Of a stretch of 64,000 bases of DNA, positions 31,029-42,701 are shown piece by piece; position 1 is the stretch's first letter; the number at the start of each line of letters is the position of its first letter. The position numbers were made by a program, and so were the translations under genes. The stretch spans positions 1,736,001 through 1,800,000 of the forward strand of contig JAUIZM010000015.1 of NCBI GenBank assembly GCA_030848705.1, read 5' to 3'. The notes under the pieces are model-generated. The model did not search any database. It saw only the letters and a list, made by a program, of their open reading frames with translations, and was not told the origin of the DNA. This DNA comes from Heracleum sosnowskyi (lineage: Eukaryota; Streptophyta; Magnoliopsida; Apiales; Apiaceae).

Positions 31029-32074
31029 TGTTAGGATTTTTGGGTGATGGATATGAGTCAACTTAACTAGACATTTTACTTACTTAATTTTATTAAGTAT
31101 GAACATACTGTCACAGCCAGAGTATGTCTTTGTAACCATTTTTGTTTGCTCTAAATAAGATTCTAGTACATTTTGGTAGAAGTTCATTAGTTTGTTCAAG
31201 CCTCAAGAAGTACTCAAGATGAACAGCAAGAATAAAGATTACTGTCACAGCACTGACAGTAAGGTTACTTGAAGACAGCATGTTGCGAGTCACGACATTA
31301 CATTCACTCTGACAGCAACATTGGCGGGAGCCTTCTGACATCAACTTTACCTTAGCCTGACAGCAAGCTTGGAAATCCTGACATCACCTTTAGCGGGGAT
31401 TTCTTACTGTCACCGAAAGCGCATTCCTGTGACAGCAAGCTTAGCCATCAGGATACTGTCATGAAGGGATAACAGTTGTATTGGTAAACAATCCAGTCAA
31501 ACTTGTGACAGTTTGGATGTTCAAGAAACAGGCGTGTTGCAGCATCCCAACACTGTAACAGGTCTGCAAGACTACGACTGAAGCTTGAGAGATCACATGA
31601 CAAAGCTCACCAATTCCAGAGTATGACAAATCTACATCTACTGAATTGTGTTAGCTTAAAATAGAATGTTTCTAGATTGCTTTGTAATGTATTGATAAGC
31701 TGTCTATATAGCAATTTAGGAAAGAATCACGGGCAAGAAAATTGTAAGAAGCTGCCACTTGAAAATGACAGCAGCTTCATAAAGACCCGTGATTGAAAGT
31801 GATAGGTTTAACCTACTTAGTCTATCTCTCAATTCATTCTTTGTAATCACTCGAGAAACTGAAGCTCAAGAAAAGATACACTTTTTCTTGAGGTTGTAAC
31901 AACCCATTGCAAAATAAATAAAACATTTATTTTGTGAGAATTACTCGTGTGTCTACTTGTGTTTGCAATTGTTAAACTGATAATCTTTAATCTTGGTTTT
32001 AGTTGTTGAAACGTAGATTGAGTTTTATCAGTATTGCATTCAACCCCCCCTTCTGCAATAGTCAAGGACCAACA
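31029..32074 (+). repeat. 3' LTR of element B (1046 bp)
   Basis: Same length and sequence as 17713-18758 apart from about 14 substitutions. TATA-like site at about 31704-31712, hairpin at 31865-31892, CA end at 32074. Confidence 0.95.
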
Positions 32075-32079
32075 CATAG
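32075..32079. repeat. Target-site duplication of B, right copy
   Basis: CATAG, identical to 17708-17712. Confidence 0.93.
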
Positions 32080-32300
32080 AATCATGAGAGGTTACATATA
32101 TCAATTCTATACCATATCATAATTAATTATAGAAAAAAGAATGATATAGTACGATACTCATTCCAAATATGTCGTATTGCTGAGAGTTAAACAAACACAA
32201 ACATAGGATCTAATAAACAAAGAATCACGAGAGGCTACATATATCAATTCTATACCATATCATAATTAACTTATAGGAAAAAGAATGATATACTACGATG
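32080..32300. repeat. Diverged tandem duplication at the B insertion site
   Basis: Sequence at 32080-32150 (GAGAGGTTACATATATC and onward) recurs at 32214-32300, and 32170-32213 matches 17672-17712 to the left of B. Removing B gives two tandem units of about 130 bp. Confidence 0.7.
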
Positions 32301-33531
32301 CGAAAGGTGCGGGCTACTTCTCTATTGGCGAAAGGCTATGGAAACGTTAACGTCATCCTCTGTTTTGTTTATTCCAAAGGTGTGGGTTACTTCTCTATTG
32401 TAAACGATGTCTACGCCAAAGTCTAAACTGAAAGTTATCTTCGCTCTCTCAAGGGTAATAAAAGATTGGGTAGGTTGTTTAAAAGTGTCAATAACATATA
32501 TACAGATTCACGTATACTCAACTTTGATAAGTCGTTGGTATTGTCTGGTCTCATTATGGGATTCCCTGAAATTATATCTATTTACATGCATATTATATAC
32601 TTGATTACTTGCAATTTTATAATGCTGCAATGTTTTGAGTTGTATAACTTAATATTAGTCGTAATGTCCACCTGATTTGAATCATCGACTAAATGTGACA
32701 CTCGAGAATACATTATCAAATATAAATAGGCACATAAAACTTTAATCAATCCAGCAAATAAACTTTGTATGTGTCAATCCATGCCAGCAACATACACGCA
32801 CACAATGAGTAAACAAAGAAGATAGAGAAAAACAATCTTCATACAAACTTCATAATGAGTAAAACGGTTGAATCATTGACTTTACTCTCTTATACCTTAT
32901 AGAGAAGCCCAAGCATAAAACACAAGGAATAACTAAGCAAAAGTTTGCCCAATAGATAGATACAAACAACAATACATATTTAGGGAATATGCAGAGTTTG
33001 GATTTGGGGGAGAGGCCTAATTAAACTTCAGTAACAAAACAGTAACGTGTTTAATTCCACAGGAGTGACTGTGGTTTTTTATTTGGGTTATTTGCTAACG
33101 TATATAAATAAAATTGTTTAATAAACTAAAATACATTGATAAAGGAAATTGTTAATCAAATTAGGAACCTGCTAACCAAATTATCAATTATCCTATAGTT
33201 TAGTATAGATTATATTTAATATGTCCTTTATGAGAGTCGAACTCTTGAACTATGGTAGTATTTCTTTATTATCTCTTTTACTCTTATTATATAATAGTAT
33301 ATAATTAACATTAATAATTCATTGTTTTTAATATGTTTTATTATCTTACTTTCCTTGTTCGGTGCATATTTTACATCACATATGTGACTCTGTGTTCACA
33401 AGCATTTTAATTATGATATATATTATTAACGATCGTTATTGTCATATTCCAATTATATATATAGTTGTGTCTTATCGTCTTATCATATTTTTGTGTGAAA
33501 AATGTAAGGGATAGTTTGGTTGGGATGTATC
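32301..33531. other. AT-rich intergenic DNA
   Basis: No convincing gene. A short near-repeat (GGGCTACTTCTCTATTG near 32312, a variant near 32385) precedes an ATG at 32407 with a CAAGGGTAATA donor-like site near 32455; this could be a first exon but nothing supports it further. Confidence 0.4.
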
Positions 33532-33973
33532 AGGGTCGTTTGGTATCAGGAATTAGGTTTGCATTTAAAATTAACAAAATCCATACCTCATGTTTGGTTG
33601 ACCTTTTTTTTATTTCATACTCATATCTTAAACCCCCAAAATATAAGTTTTTGATACCCAAATGAAAATGTTGGTATGAGATGATGGCATGGGTATCATT
33701 TTTATTGTAATTTTTTTTATTTCTTACAAAACATTAATAATAGCAAAAAAAATATTTTTTTTATGCAAATAACTGTTGCTAATATTAAAAAAAACATTTA
33801 CAATTTTTTAATAACATTATTAAATTAAATTAAATTAATAATTTAATAATATTTTTAAGTTAAATAGATTGATTCCTAAATACATAATGTCAATAAAAAT
33901 ATTTAAACTCCATACCAGCCAAACTCGATTTCTGATTCCAAACCCATACCCCTTCGTGAACCAAACGACCCCT
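33532..33973. mobile_element. Foldback/hAT-like MITE candidate (about 440 bp)
   Basis: Left end AGGGTCGTTTGGT and right end ACCAAACGACCCCT are inverted repeats, with further complementary blocks inside (GGTATGGG/CCCATACC type). No ORF is likely. I could not define a clean target-site duplication. Confidence 0.5.
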
Positions 33974-35272
33974 AAAAGAGTCCACATATCAACATATTTC
34001 ACTATCGATATCAAATTGTATTTTTCCTTCACAATTTATTTTAGTTGTCACGGTTTTGTTTGTACATCGTAAAACCCCTCGATAATATTTCTAGACACGG
34101 CAAAAATTATCATTTTAAAGAATTTATTACATAAAAGATATTTATAACTTTGTTCAAAATTATTAAAATTGATTTCTAGGATTTAGAATTTATTTTCATA
34201 TTTTATTAAATTTTGGAAAAAAAAATTATAGGTCTTGATATTTTTATGGAAAGAATTATCCAAAATTCGAAAATATACTTTAAATTTATGAGTATGTTGC
34301 AAAAACACAACATAAAGGAGATTTGAAAAACTATTAGAAAAAAAATGGATGATAATGGAGGATGTAAAAGTTATAATATAAGATACTGAAGAGTAATCAG
34401 TATGATGTTAGATTTTTTGTTTTTGTAAATTATTTAAAAATGTGCATTTGATCAAGAATATTATTTTATGTAAAAATTGAGATCGGGATTTTTACATTGA
34501 TTTTTTTTATAAAAAAAATAATATCAAGATAAAGTGATTTTAAAATTTTAAGATTAATACTTTGAGATTTTTATCATTTTAAAGAAAATCAATTTTAATA
34601 AATCGTTTTCTCATTTTAGCATTATACTCATTTCTCACATTGTAATAGTGTGCACAAACTCGCGAACATATAATTATTAGCTTGATTATAAACTACATTT
34701 CATATGTTTGCACTTTACATGTCAAATCACTTAATATACTGAAATTCATAAATTATCTCTTATTATATTGAACATCCAGATTTTAGAATTTATACGTGTT
34801 TTCGTTAAATCTGTCTAACTCCGTCTATTAGTACAAGAATAAAACAGTATTTTCAAAAGTACAACAACTCTACCTTTTACATATACATGAGATTTACCCA
34901 TTTTCATCCATATGTTTCATTGCACCTAATTTATGAATTGTACTTACATCAGACTCAAAATAACTATAAGAGAGTCTTTTTTAAGATTTATAACCAGAAT
35001 TTTTTTCATATTGATAAATTAAGGCCATTGCAATATCTCTATTATGATATTTGATGAATATAGACAAGAAACACACACACACTTCCAAATTAAGTAAAAT
35101 CAAGAAAAACAAAACAAGAAATGAAATCATTCAAAAACATTGGGACACGAATGAGCAAATGGGCAAAAAGAGAACATTGGTGTGTTGTTGTAGAAAATTC
35201 GCAACGGCACAAATATGAGGGTATTGGAATATTAGAGCAATTTTGTATGAATATGTGATTGTTTTAGGGGTT
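33974..35272. other. AT-rich intergenic DNA
   Basis: About 1.3 kb of very AT-rich sequence with many A and T runs. I see no gene or element end. Confidence 0.5.
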
Positions 35273-35277
35273 TAAAG
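35273..35277. repeat. Target-site duplication of solo LTR E, left copy
   Basis: TAAAG, repeated at 46205-46209. Confidence 0.85.
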
Positions 35278-36879
35278 TGTAACAGCCCCAAATCCGGGGT
35301 CAGGGATTTAGAGTAGTCACGATCCACTTACTTCTTTCCTTGCCTGCTTTACTCACAATATACACAATTCATCTGCTTATGACCCCCACAATGTATATAT
35401 CTCTCTCACACACACACAGGTTAGAGTCTCAGAAACGACACAAATACAACCATTGCGGAATAAATAATCTTTATTACAATACCCAAATGTCTTTTGAATT
35501 TGCTACTGATACAACTCCTAAGTAATGGTACATTACCAACTTAGCCTTGTAATACTCACCACCCTCTCATACCATTCATATCTATACATAAGATGAATAC
35601 CAAAAGCTCCAGCTTGATCTGACTGGTTCACACTACTTCCAGGATCACTGCTAGAAACTGCTCATGAGAATGCCTTGCGCTTACCACTCGCCTGAGGGAT
35701 GTGCGCCGAATCCTTGGTATCCTACTTCGCTGCTATATAATATTTATAAAACAATAGCAAGAGTGAGCGATAGCTCAGCAAGGTAATTAAAGTATGGCAT
35801 AATCCTGCCTTTAACTCAACCCAGAATAAAGCGGGTATAAGACAATAATTTGTCAAAATATCTCGATACTGAAATTATTTCCTTATCAGAATGTATTCCA
35901 AAAACAGTACCATTGTTGTATTTCAAATATCATTTTCATAATATTTCTGCAACTTTTGCTATATTATGAACAAAGTTCTAGTAAAATATAAAAGATGAGG
36001 TTTCAAGGTAAACCAATATAACCTTTCCGAAAAATATCTGCTATGTAAGCAGATTATCAACATATAACTTAAAAGATGAAGTTATAAGGTGATTCAGTAT
36101 AAACAACTCACTTACCATAACTCATGTTATGTAAGGTATCCACACAGTCATATGATATAAAAGATGAAGTTACGAGGAAAATTTCATATAATGTTCCGTA
36201 ACCCAAAATTCACTTATGCATATATAATCTGAGTAAGGTTTTATCAGAGTCATAACTCATAAAATAAAAGATGAAGTTGCCAGCCTGACATTGTCTACCG
36301 CCTTCCCGGATCTCCCGGCCCATTTGGGGCAATAAAATGGATGGGTCGGCGCAACTGGACCTCTTACACCACTCCTAGTTCGCATGAAATCCATGACTCT
36401 GAAACGTAAAGATCGTCCTCCTTTCCCCAAGTGTAATACTTGTTGATACGACTCCACTAAGTAGTTATATCTAGGTTGGAAAGGAAGATTCTCCAATATT
36501 TTCCAAGCTATTGCTTGTTAATGGATATCGACTTGTTCCATCAATTTACTCCTCGATCGTTGAGGTAGTAACACAACATTTGACTTGCAGCAATTAAATT
36601 GCTCCGAGAAAATATCTGTCCCCTAACAGTTTTGAGTTGAGAGTTTAAAATGAGTAGCAGTCACTTAAATCAGGTTTCCCATATTTTTGGTAGTTGAGAG
36701 AGTATTTAAATCATCTTAAAAGATAGATTTAAATGGAAAAACAGTGTTTTGGGAACCTCTCCTTGATTTAAAATAATTAATAATACAGCTTAGAATATCC
36801 TTCATAAATGTTGAAGGTCAAGAATAACTTTAAATAATACAACTCAATTTAAAAATGTGTTAAAAGTATTTAATAAATA

Positions 36880-37128
36880 ATCAAATAATATTTATTAAAT
36901 AAATAAACTTTAAATGAATATTCAAAAATAATATTCATTAAATAAATAGTGATTAAATGAATATTCAAAATAATAATCATTAAATAAATAAACCTTGAAT
37001 GAATATTCAAAATAATATTCATTAAATAAATAATGATTAAATGAATATTCAAAATAATATTCATTGAATAAATAAGCCTTAAATGAATATTCAAAAATAA
37101 TATTCATTAAATAAATAATCATCGAATA
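36880..37128. repeat. 42-bp AT-rich tandem repeat in LTR E
   Basis: About five to six copies of a 42-43-bp unit built on TGAATATTCAAAA and AATATTCATTAAATAAA, with unit starts at 36915, 36958, 37000, 37042 and 37084. Short minus-strand ORFs here are repeat translation. Confidence 0.85.
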
Positions 37129-37334
37129 GCAATTACCCGATATCTTTATCGGAAAATAACCTTTAACATATACAGAAAATATAACTACTTCTGGCCTAAA
37201 GAATAAAAATCATACGTCATTTACTTAGGACATTTATAAAAACCTGGCTTCTAACTAATATCTCATATCTAGCTTAGAAGCCCATAATCAAATCATAAAG
37301 CAAGTATCACAATATACTTTCGAAAACAGTTATG

Positions 37335-37490
37335 CCTTCCATTAGCATATATAACTGAAATAGTATTCAAATAGTATTTCTCGACTGAGATAATACTCAA
37401 ATAACATTCCTTGAAAGATATAGTAAGCAAATATCATTCCTCGAATGATATCATACTCAAATAACAATCCTCAAAATACATAGTATTCTG
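37335..37490. repeat. Degenerate short repeats in LTR E
   Basis: Three to four imperfect units containing ATACTCAAATAACATTCCTC-like sequence. They are too diverged to set exact borders by eye. Confidence 0.5.
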
Positions 37491-37979
37491 CCGATGGAAT
37501 CCCTCCGGGTTTCCACGGCTATCTACATATCTCAAAATACCGACTCCCGATTTAGAGTCGAAAACAATGAATATGCTCTTATATTTAGAGCTACCAGGTA
37601 AACCGGTTCATAACTACTTAACTCAAAAGATTTTATATAATCCAAAGGTCAAATCTATTTCAACAAGAAATAAGATATATCGCAAAACTGTCCAATTTTA
37701 TACATGGCAAAAGCAGTATTTTATAGTCAACACTTCAAAGTATAGATTTAGAAACTTGCCTGATGCTCGAGAAGTGATAGGGGTTCGCGACGATGTCGGA
37801 CAATCTAGACAAAGTCAAAGAAAATGCACGGTTAATCCCCTGGATAATCCACTTGTACACAATGCTTAAACACGTAAGCGAAACACAACCAAGGCATTAC
37901 TAGCTCGTTATAGGCTCATACTAAGTCCATGTTAATCGACAATTACTTAAGTCGTAGGTTTAGTCCGAAATCGATCCTC

Positions 37980-37984
37980 GAATA
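37980..37984. repeat. Target-site duplication of D2, left copy
   Basis: GAATA, repeated at 44365-44369. Confidence 0.93.
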
Positions 37985-39647
37985 TGTTGACTCGAAAACA
38001 CGCAAGTATACGCGATCACAAATAGCAAGTGATAAATAGAATTCGTTCCGCAGAGACTAGGTGTAAATGCCAATTTAATACCTATGCAACAGTGTATGGT
38101 TACTTCTTAATGCTTGAACAATTATCAATTTGGGTTGATTATTAACTACTTTAATAAACTAAGCAATTATTAAACTAAGAATAAATTAACAATTAAGAGT
38201 TCTTATATATGAGAAACATGGGATTCCAATTTCATTGAATATTTCACTAAAGGTTGACACATTAAATTGACATAGGTGACAAACATGATAATTAATCAGA
38301 TAACACGACAATAGTACGAGCTACCTTTCAGTATACTCGTATCAAACCACTTAATATCCACAAGAGATAGAAATCGAGAGGACACCAAATTACGTTCAAA
38401 TCATATATGTCTATACAATCTGGAAACACAATTAGTTTAAGCACAAGTTATCTTTATAACTACATGGGGCAACATGAGATGGTTAAAATCACGCTACTAA
38501 TCAAGAATAATCAATTAATTCATGAACCCATGCTACTATGGCATATTCCCAATCCTCGAATCCACTTTCGCAATCATCAAAGATAAATAAATTAGATGCT
38601 AGCTACGCATCTATCAATTAAAACAAACCATAATAGATTATCATAATAAGATCACCCAACAATCAATTACGTGTCAAACACAATAATTACGTAATCAAAT
38701 CCATTGGAACCCCATGATAATGATTAGTTCATAGTTAAACTAATCACCACCATGGGTTCTAATGAAAGCATGATTGTAAAAAGCATATAATTAATTAAGA
38801 AGAGAGAAATAATTAGTAGTAGAAGAGAATGAGATAGAAAATTAATCCCAAAATGTGTAGAGAGAAGTACAAACGAAGGTATCCTTGCTTGTCACCGCCA
38901 AGAACCCTAAAAACCTGTATCTCCTAATAATAACTTGATAGTTGAATAATCTCTACTTCTAATATTAATAAGTTTAAAAACTTAACTATTACACAAGCCC
39001 AAAAGAATTAGGCCCAAAAGGTTTGTAGTTAACCCGAGAGAATTAAAGAACCAGGAAATACACACCACTGCGCTCGACCTTGCGCAGCTGCTCGGCAGAC
39101 ACGCGCACCTGCGCTAACAAACAGAAAACCGGGAGCGCACCTGCGCCTAGGACATGCGCTGCTGCGCGCTTGGACAGAGAAGGCTTTGCGCACCTGCGCG
39201 AATTCATGCGCACCTGCGCCTGTGGTCAGAGGGTCGACTGCGCACCTGCGCGAATATGAAGCGCTGCTGCGCCTGTGTTGCGCTCCTGCGCGCCTATGTT
39301 GCGCTCCTGCGCCTGGTAACCCCTGCCCAGTTTTGTAGAAATTTCTCTCCTCTTCGCGTGAGCTGTTGAATCGCCCAATTCTGATGTCCGGAACTCCAGT
39401 TATGGCCAAAACAGTGAGGTATGCGCATTGTGCTCAAATTCCTGAGTTCTCTTGCCCTGGTCTTCCTGTAATTTCTACTTTAAGCTCACCGATTACCACC
39501 ATTTCTTCACCAACAACACCAATGCCTCCGACTATGCAACCTACACAAATTAGATGAAAACACATCAAACTAACACGAAACTTGAGAACTAGCAATCGTT
39601 TTAAGTACGAATGGAATGCAAATAGTGGATATAAAATCCACTTATCA
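37985..39647 (-). repeat. D2 3' LTR (left, 1663 bp)
   Basis: TGTTGACTCG to CCACTTATCA. Blocks in the first 800 bp resemble the D1 LTR. It contains the GC-hairpin array at 39100-39315. Confidence 0.93.
39100..39315 (-). repeat. GC-hairpin array in D2 3' LTR
   Basis: About nine copies of GCGC-N4-GCGC (loops ACCT, TGCT or TCCT) in 215 bp. The array sits in the same LTR position as the GGCGC-TGCC-GCGCC array of D1. Confidence 0.85.
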
Positions 39648-39665
39648 CACCCCCAAACTTAACCC
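39648..39665 (-). other. D2 polypurine tract
   Basis: Minus strand GGTTAAGTTTGGGGGTG, as in D1, directly bordering the 3' LTR. Confidence 0.75.
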
Positions 39666-40920
39666 GATGCTTGTCCTCAAGCATAAACAAATGCAACACG
39701 AACGATATGCAATGAATGAATGCAACTAATATGAGAATGCAAACGATCCCCTCAAACTAACCATAACCAATCAACAAGCCAACATCTCAAGGAATGCAAT
39801 CTTTCAAACAGAGTTCGACCAAATTCCCGTATACTAACAATACAAACACAGAAACGTGCGTGTGTGCAATGCTCATCAATATACTCTCAAACTAAATCAA
39901 GACCATATCCTATTCTTCACCAAAACAACCACAAGCTTATAAACAAAATGAACTCTAGACACAAGAAACCACTTAAAGACACCTCAATATCCACTCGAGT
40001 TAGACAGGAATTCATGCTTTTATTACAAAACAACATACTAAACACAATACGCATGCTTATTTGACCGTGCAATGGCTGAGACCCCTAAAGGCTTATACAA
40101 TAATACCCATGTAGCGAGCGTTAGGTTAGTGGATCCCAGACCGGAAAAGTCTTAGGTCACTAGGCACAAAGTCCCCAAGAACTTAATTACTCGAGTATTA
40201 AAAAGCTCAACCTGATCAATTCTGCATAAAACAACTAAAACAACTCTTTTTTTTTTCTTTTCTTTTTTTTTTCTTTTTTTTATATTTTTTTTTTTTTTCT
40301 TCGGAATGAGTGTGCTTTGCCTTTTTCTCATCCCACCCTAGACTACTCATCTTTTCAATGAGCCGGCTACTAGCCATTTGACGCCTAGCTTTTACTGACA
40401 ACTAGCATGATATCCCTGTTTTCCCCCAAACTTAGACTTAAGTGCTTCTTTCAATTTCAAGAGAATAGAAAACATTCTAAATATAAGCAAGTGGTTAAAT
40501 TCTAACTTCCAAACAAACATGGTCTGATCAAATTCAAAAGCAACCAATGAGACTTGTGAATTTACATTTGTTTCTGGCATGCAAGTCAATTCATAAGAAC
40601 TTAATCAACCCTCTATTCATCACTACTACACTCCCATCAACATGGACTCACCAACCAAGAAATAGTCAAATCCTAAGGATCATGAATTATGCTATGCATG
40701 CTAATGCAACTAACATGAACTCACCTGGCATAAACAAACAAAACAAAAACAAATATGCTCTATATGACAATTATGCAACAATATGAATGAAATTATACTA
40801 ACATGCATTATGATTTCTAAATGAACACAATGACACAAATACTACTAATCCTCAAATCACCCCCAAACTTAAGATATTCAATGTCCTCATTGAAGGCAAT
40901 AAAAAGGATAGAGAACATAC
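39666..40920. other. D2 non-coding internal region
   Basis: Homologous to D1 2984-4380, including the pyrimidine tract (about 40241-40300) and the TACAATAATACCCAT block. No credible ORF. Confidence 0.7.
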
Positions 40921-40977
40921 CTAACTATCGGCAGGATCACCCTCCTCGGGTGTTAAATCTGGTGGTGGATATACGAA
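40921..40977 (-). pseudogene. C-terminal stub of the plant-transposon-domain ORF in D2
   Basis: Minus-strand reading gives VYPPPD, an acidic tail and a TAG at 40921, aligned with the end of the D1 397-aa ORF (stop at 4381) within the same flanking sequence. Upstream codons are missing, so D2 lost nearly all of this ORF by internal deletion. Confidence 0.65.
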
Positions 40978-41116
40978 GAATCGGGGACCACACAACACAA
41001 CTGTTTTATTTGAAAGCAGGAAATCCATGGGTTGCCTCCCAAGAAGCGCCTTTCTTTAACGTCTTTAGCTAGACTTGGCCACGATTTTTAACTTGAAAAA
41101 TTTCCACACCGCACCT

Positions 41117-42619
41117 CTATAAGGGCCACTTAAGGATCTTTTCTGGAGCGACATCTTCAACGACAAGCTTTACCCGTCTTCGCTCCTCACCAGATCTCTT
41201 AACAACATTCTCCCGCCTACCTGAAAAGTTAGCAGCAATAACAATAGCAAGCAAAGGAGATGAATTACAAGAAACATACCCCAGGTGAACTAGCAATGGG
41301 TTGAGCTCGAGTTTGGGAGCTCCTTCAAATGATGGCTTAAGGCGCACCTGAGAATTCCAGAGATCTTCCACTCCAAGCAACTTGTGTGGAATACGTAGCC
41401 CCATTAGCCAAGGCACTGTAATCCTCAGCTGGCCATGCCTTGCCTTCTCCTTCTCTGTGTCATACTTTTTACTCTGCCCTACATCAACCAATTTCAAGCT
41501 AAAACACTCCTCATCCTCCGCCGGCAAATTCATGGCTAGAGTTTGCTTCTGAAGCCTCGGTGGATATGGAGGAGGAAAATCGATTTGGATACCCTCTGTA
41601 GTCTTCTCCGGAGTAGATTTGTCAGCAGGAGTGATGCTCTTTTCCTCTTCGGCCTCCAACTGGTCGAAGTCAGATTGCAACGGAGCGGCATTCAACAACT
41701 GAAGATGCTCTTCTAATTCATCATCTTCAATGTCAAACTTCCATTGAAAAGCACTCTCTACAGACTTTGACTTTAACGGCTGATCAACCTTCTTACGGTG
41801 TTCAGTATCAACCATTACCACACTGAGACCCTCTTCATCCTTCGAAGGAATTAGCATAGCCACTTGAGCCTTGGAGTTTTCTTGATCTTGGGCTGATTCT
41901 TCAGAATTTTCAGATTGCAAAGGAAGTGGTTGCGGCTGATTATTCAGAACCGAATTCTCTGGACATTCTGAATTTTCTGATTGGGTTGCCTCCGGTTCTC
42001 CTTCCTTATCAGCTTCATGTTCTGATTCTTCCTCATCTTTGCCCTCAGACTCTCCTTCCTGAACTTCGATCAAGGTCTCACCCGTGGCTAAGAAAGGCCA
42101 GTCAAGACTGATAGGAAGGTTCTTGTCCTCCTGCTCTACAGCCAGGCCTTCTGTGTCACTTGCAATTTGATTCAATGTTTTTAATGCATTTGCAATTTGA
42201 CCAATCTGATCTCCTATTGTCTGGAGAGACAATGCATTGCTTTTAACCATCAACCTCAATTCTTCTAATTCAGCTTCTTCGGTCGACTGTTGGTTAGACC
42301 AAGTCTGAAATTGCTGCTGCTGAAATTTAGGAGGTTGAAAGTGTTGATGCACTGGGGCATACTGATGCTGAAATTGTTGCCCCTGTTGCTGCTGAGTTCC
42401 CCATGGACTGTATGGCTCATCTCCAAACTGCTGATTTTGGAGCGGGTAGGACGGATATTGGGATTGCTCCATACCACTCTGATTGTAGTCCCAGCTGAAA
42501 TTTGGCCGGTTTCTGTTATACTCACATTGATGAGTGTAATGTCCACCTGCACACAGCTCACACACAATTACGAAGTCCTGCTCCCAATAATCCATCAAAT
42601 AAATAAAAAAACAGTTCAA
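41117..42619 (-). CDS. Truncated gag / pol-leader ORF of D2 (500 aa)
   Basis: ATG at 42619, only about 60 nt from the PBS. A CX2CX3HX4C knuckle (Cys20, Cys23, His27, Cys32) of the type seen in Athila-like gag begins the protein; the usual N-terminal two thirds of gag are absent. Next are Gln-rich (about 40-110), Glu/Ser-rich acidic (about 175-260) and mixed regions, and near residue 440 a Pro-Lys-Leu-Glu-Leu-Asn-Pro-Leu motif resembling the leader just upstream of RT in these elements. It stops before any RT motif. The frame has stayed open in a recent copy. It may bind RNA and help packaging; no enzyme is encoded. Confidence 0.7.
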   Translation of the reverse strand: MNCFFIYLMDYWEQDFVIVCELCAGGHYTHQCEYNRNRPNFSWDYNQSGMEQSQYPSYPLQNQQFGDEPYSPWGTQQQQGQQFQHQYAPVHQHFQPPKFQQQQFQTWSNQQSTEEAELEELRLMVKSNALSLQTIGDQIGQIANALKTLNQIASDTEGLAVEQEDKNLPISLDWPFLATGETLIEVQEGESEGKDEEESEHEADKEGEPEATQSENSECPENSVLNNQPQPLPLQSENSEESAQDQENSKAQVAMLIPSKDEEGLSVVMVDTEHRKKVDQPLKSKSVESAFQWKFDIEDDELEEHLQLLNAAPLQSDFDQLEAEEEKSITPADKSTPEKTTEGIQIDFPPPYPPRLQKQTLAMNLPAEDEECFSLKLVDVGQSKKYDTEKEKARHGQLRITVPWLMGLRIPHKLLGVEDLWNSQVRLKPSFEGAPKLELNPLLVHLGYVSCNSSPLLAIVIAANFSGRRENVVKRSGEERRRVKLVVEDVAPEKILKWPL

Positions 42620-42677
42620 GTCAGTAATCTATAACGACCACTGATGACAAGCACTTAAACTACAAATAACACCGTAG

Positions 42678-42695
42678 TCCCCGGCAGCGGCGCCA
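42678..42695 (-). other. D2 primer-binding site, tRNA-Asp type
   Basis: Minus strand TGGCGCCGCTGCCGGGGA, identical to that of D1, six bases from the 5' LTR. Confidence 0.85.
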
Positions 42696-42701
42696 AAAAC
42701 T

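Larger units (their letters stand above)
17713..32074 (+). mobile_element. Sirevirus-like Ty1/copia element B, complete (14.4 kb)
   Basis: Complete from LTR to LTR, flanked by CATAG. Order: 5' LTR, iMet PBS, gag, pol, small ORF, degenerate accessory ORF, PPT, 3' LTR. At 14.4 kb it is long even for this lineage. The two 1046-bp LTRs differ by about 14 substitutions by eye (around 1.3%) with no indels seen, which with usual plant rates suggests roughly 0.5-1 million years. Gag and pol have one nonsense codon each; the accessory ORF has several lesions. Its private motif is ACTGTCA/TGACAGT. Confidence 0.95.

Noticed and set aside
32407..32604. 65-codon ORF as a first host exon
   Set aside because: Basic N-terminus and a donor-like site are suggestive, but no further exon or family match is visible.
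33220..33260. tRNA-like GAGTCGAACTCTTGAAC string
   Set aside because: Only resembles a T-arm; no cloverleaf can be built around it.
36870..37122. Two minus-strand ORFs of 66-74 codons
   Set aside because: Translation of the 42-bp tandem repeat.
39100..39315. Regular short repeats resembling a CRISPR array
   Set aside because: Units are 12-14 bp, spacers irregular, no cas genes, and the array is duplicated in a plant LTR.
39029..39409. 126-codon minus-strand ORF and plus-strand partners, repeated at 43746-44126
   Set aside because: Arg/Ala/Gly-rich translation of the GCGC-N4-GCGC array in the D2 LTRs.
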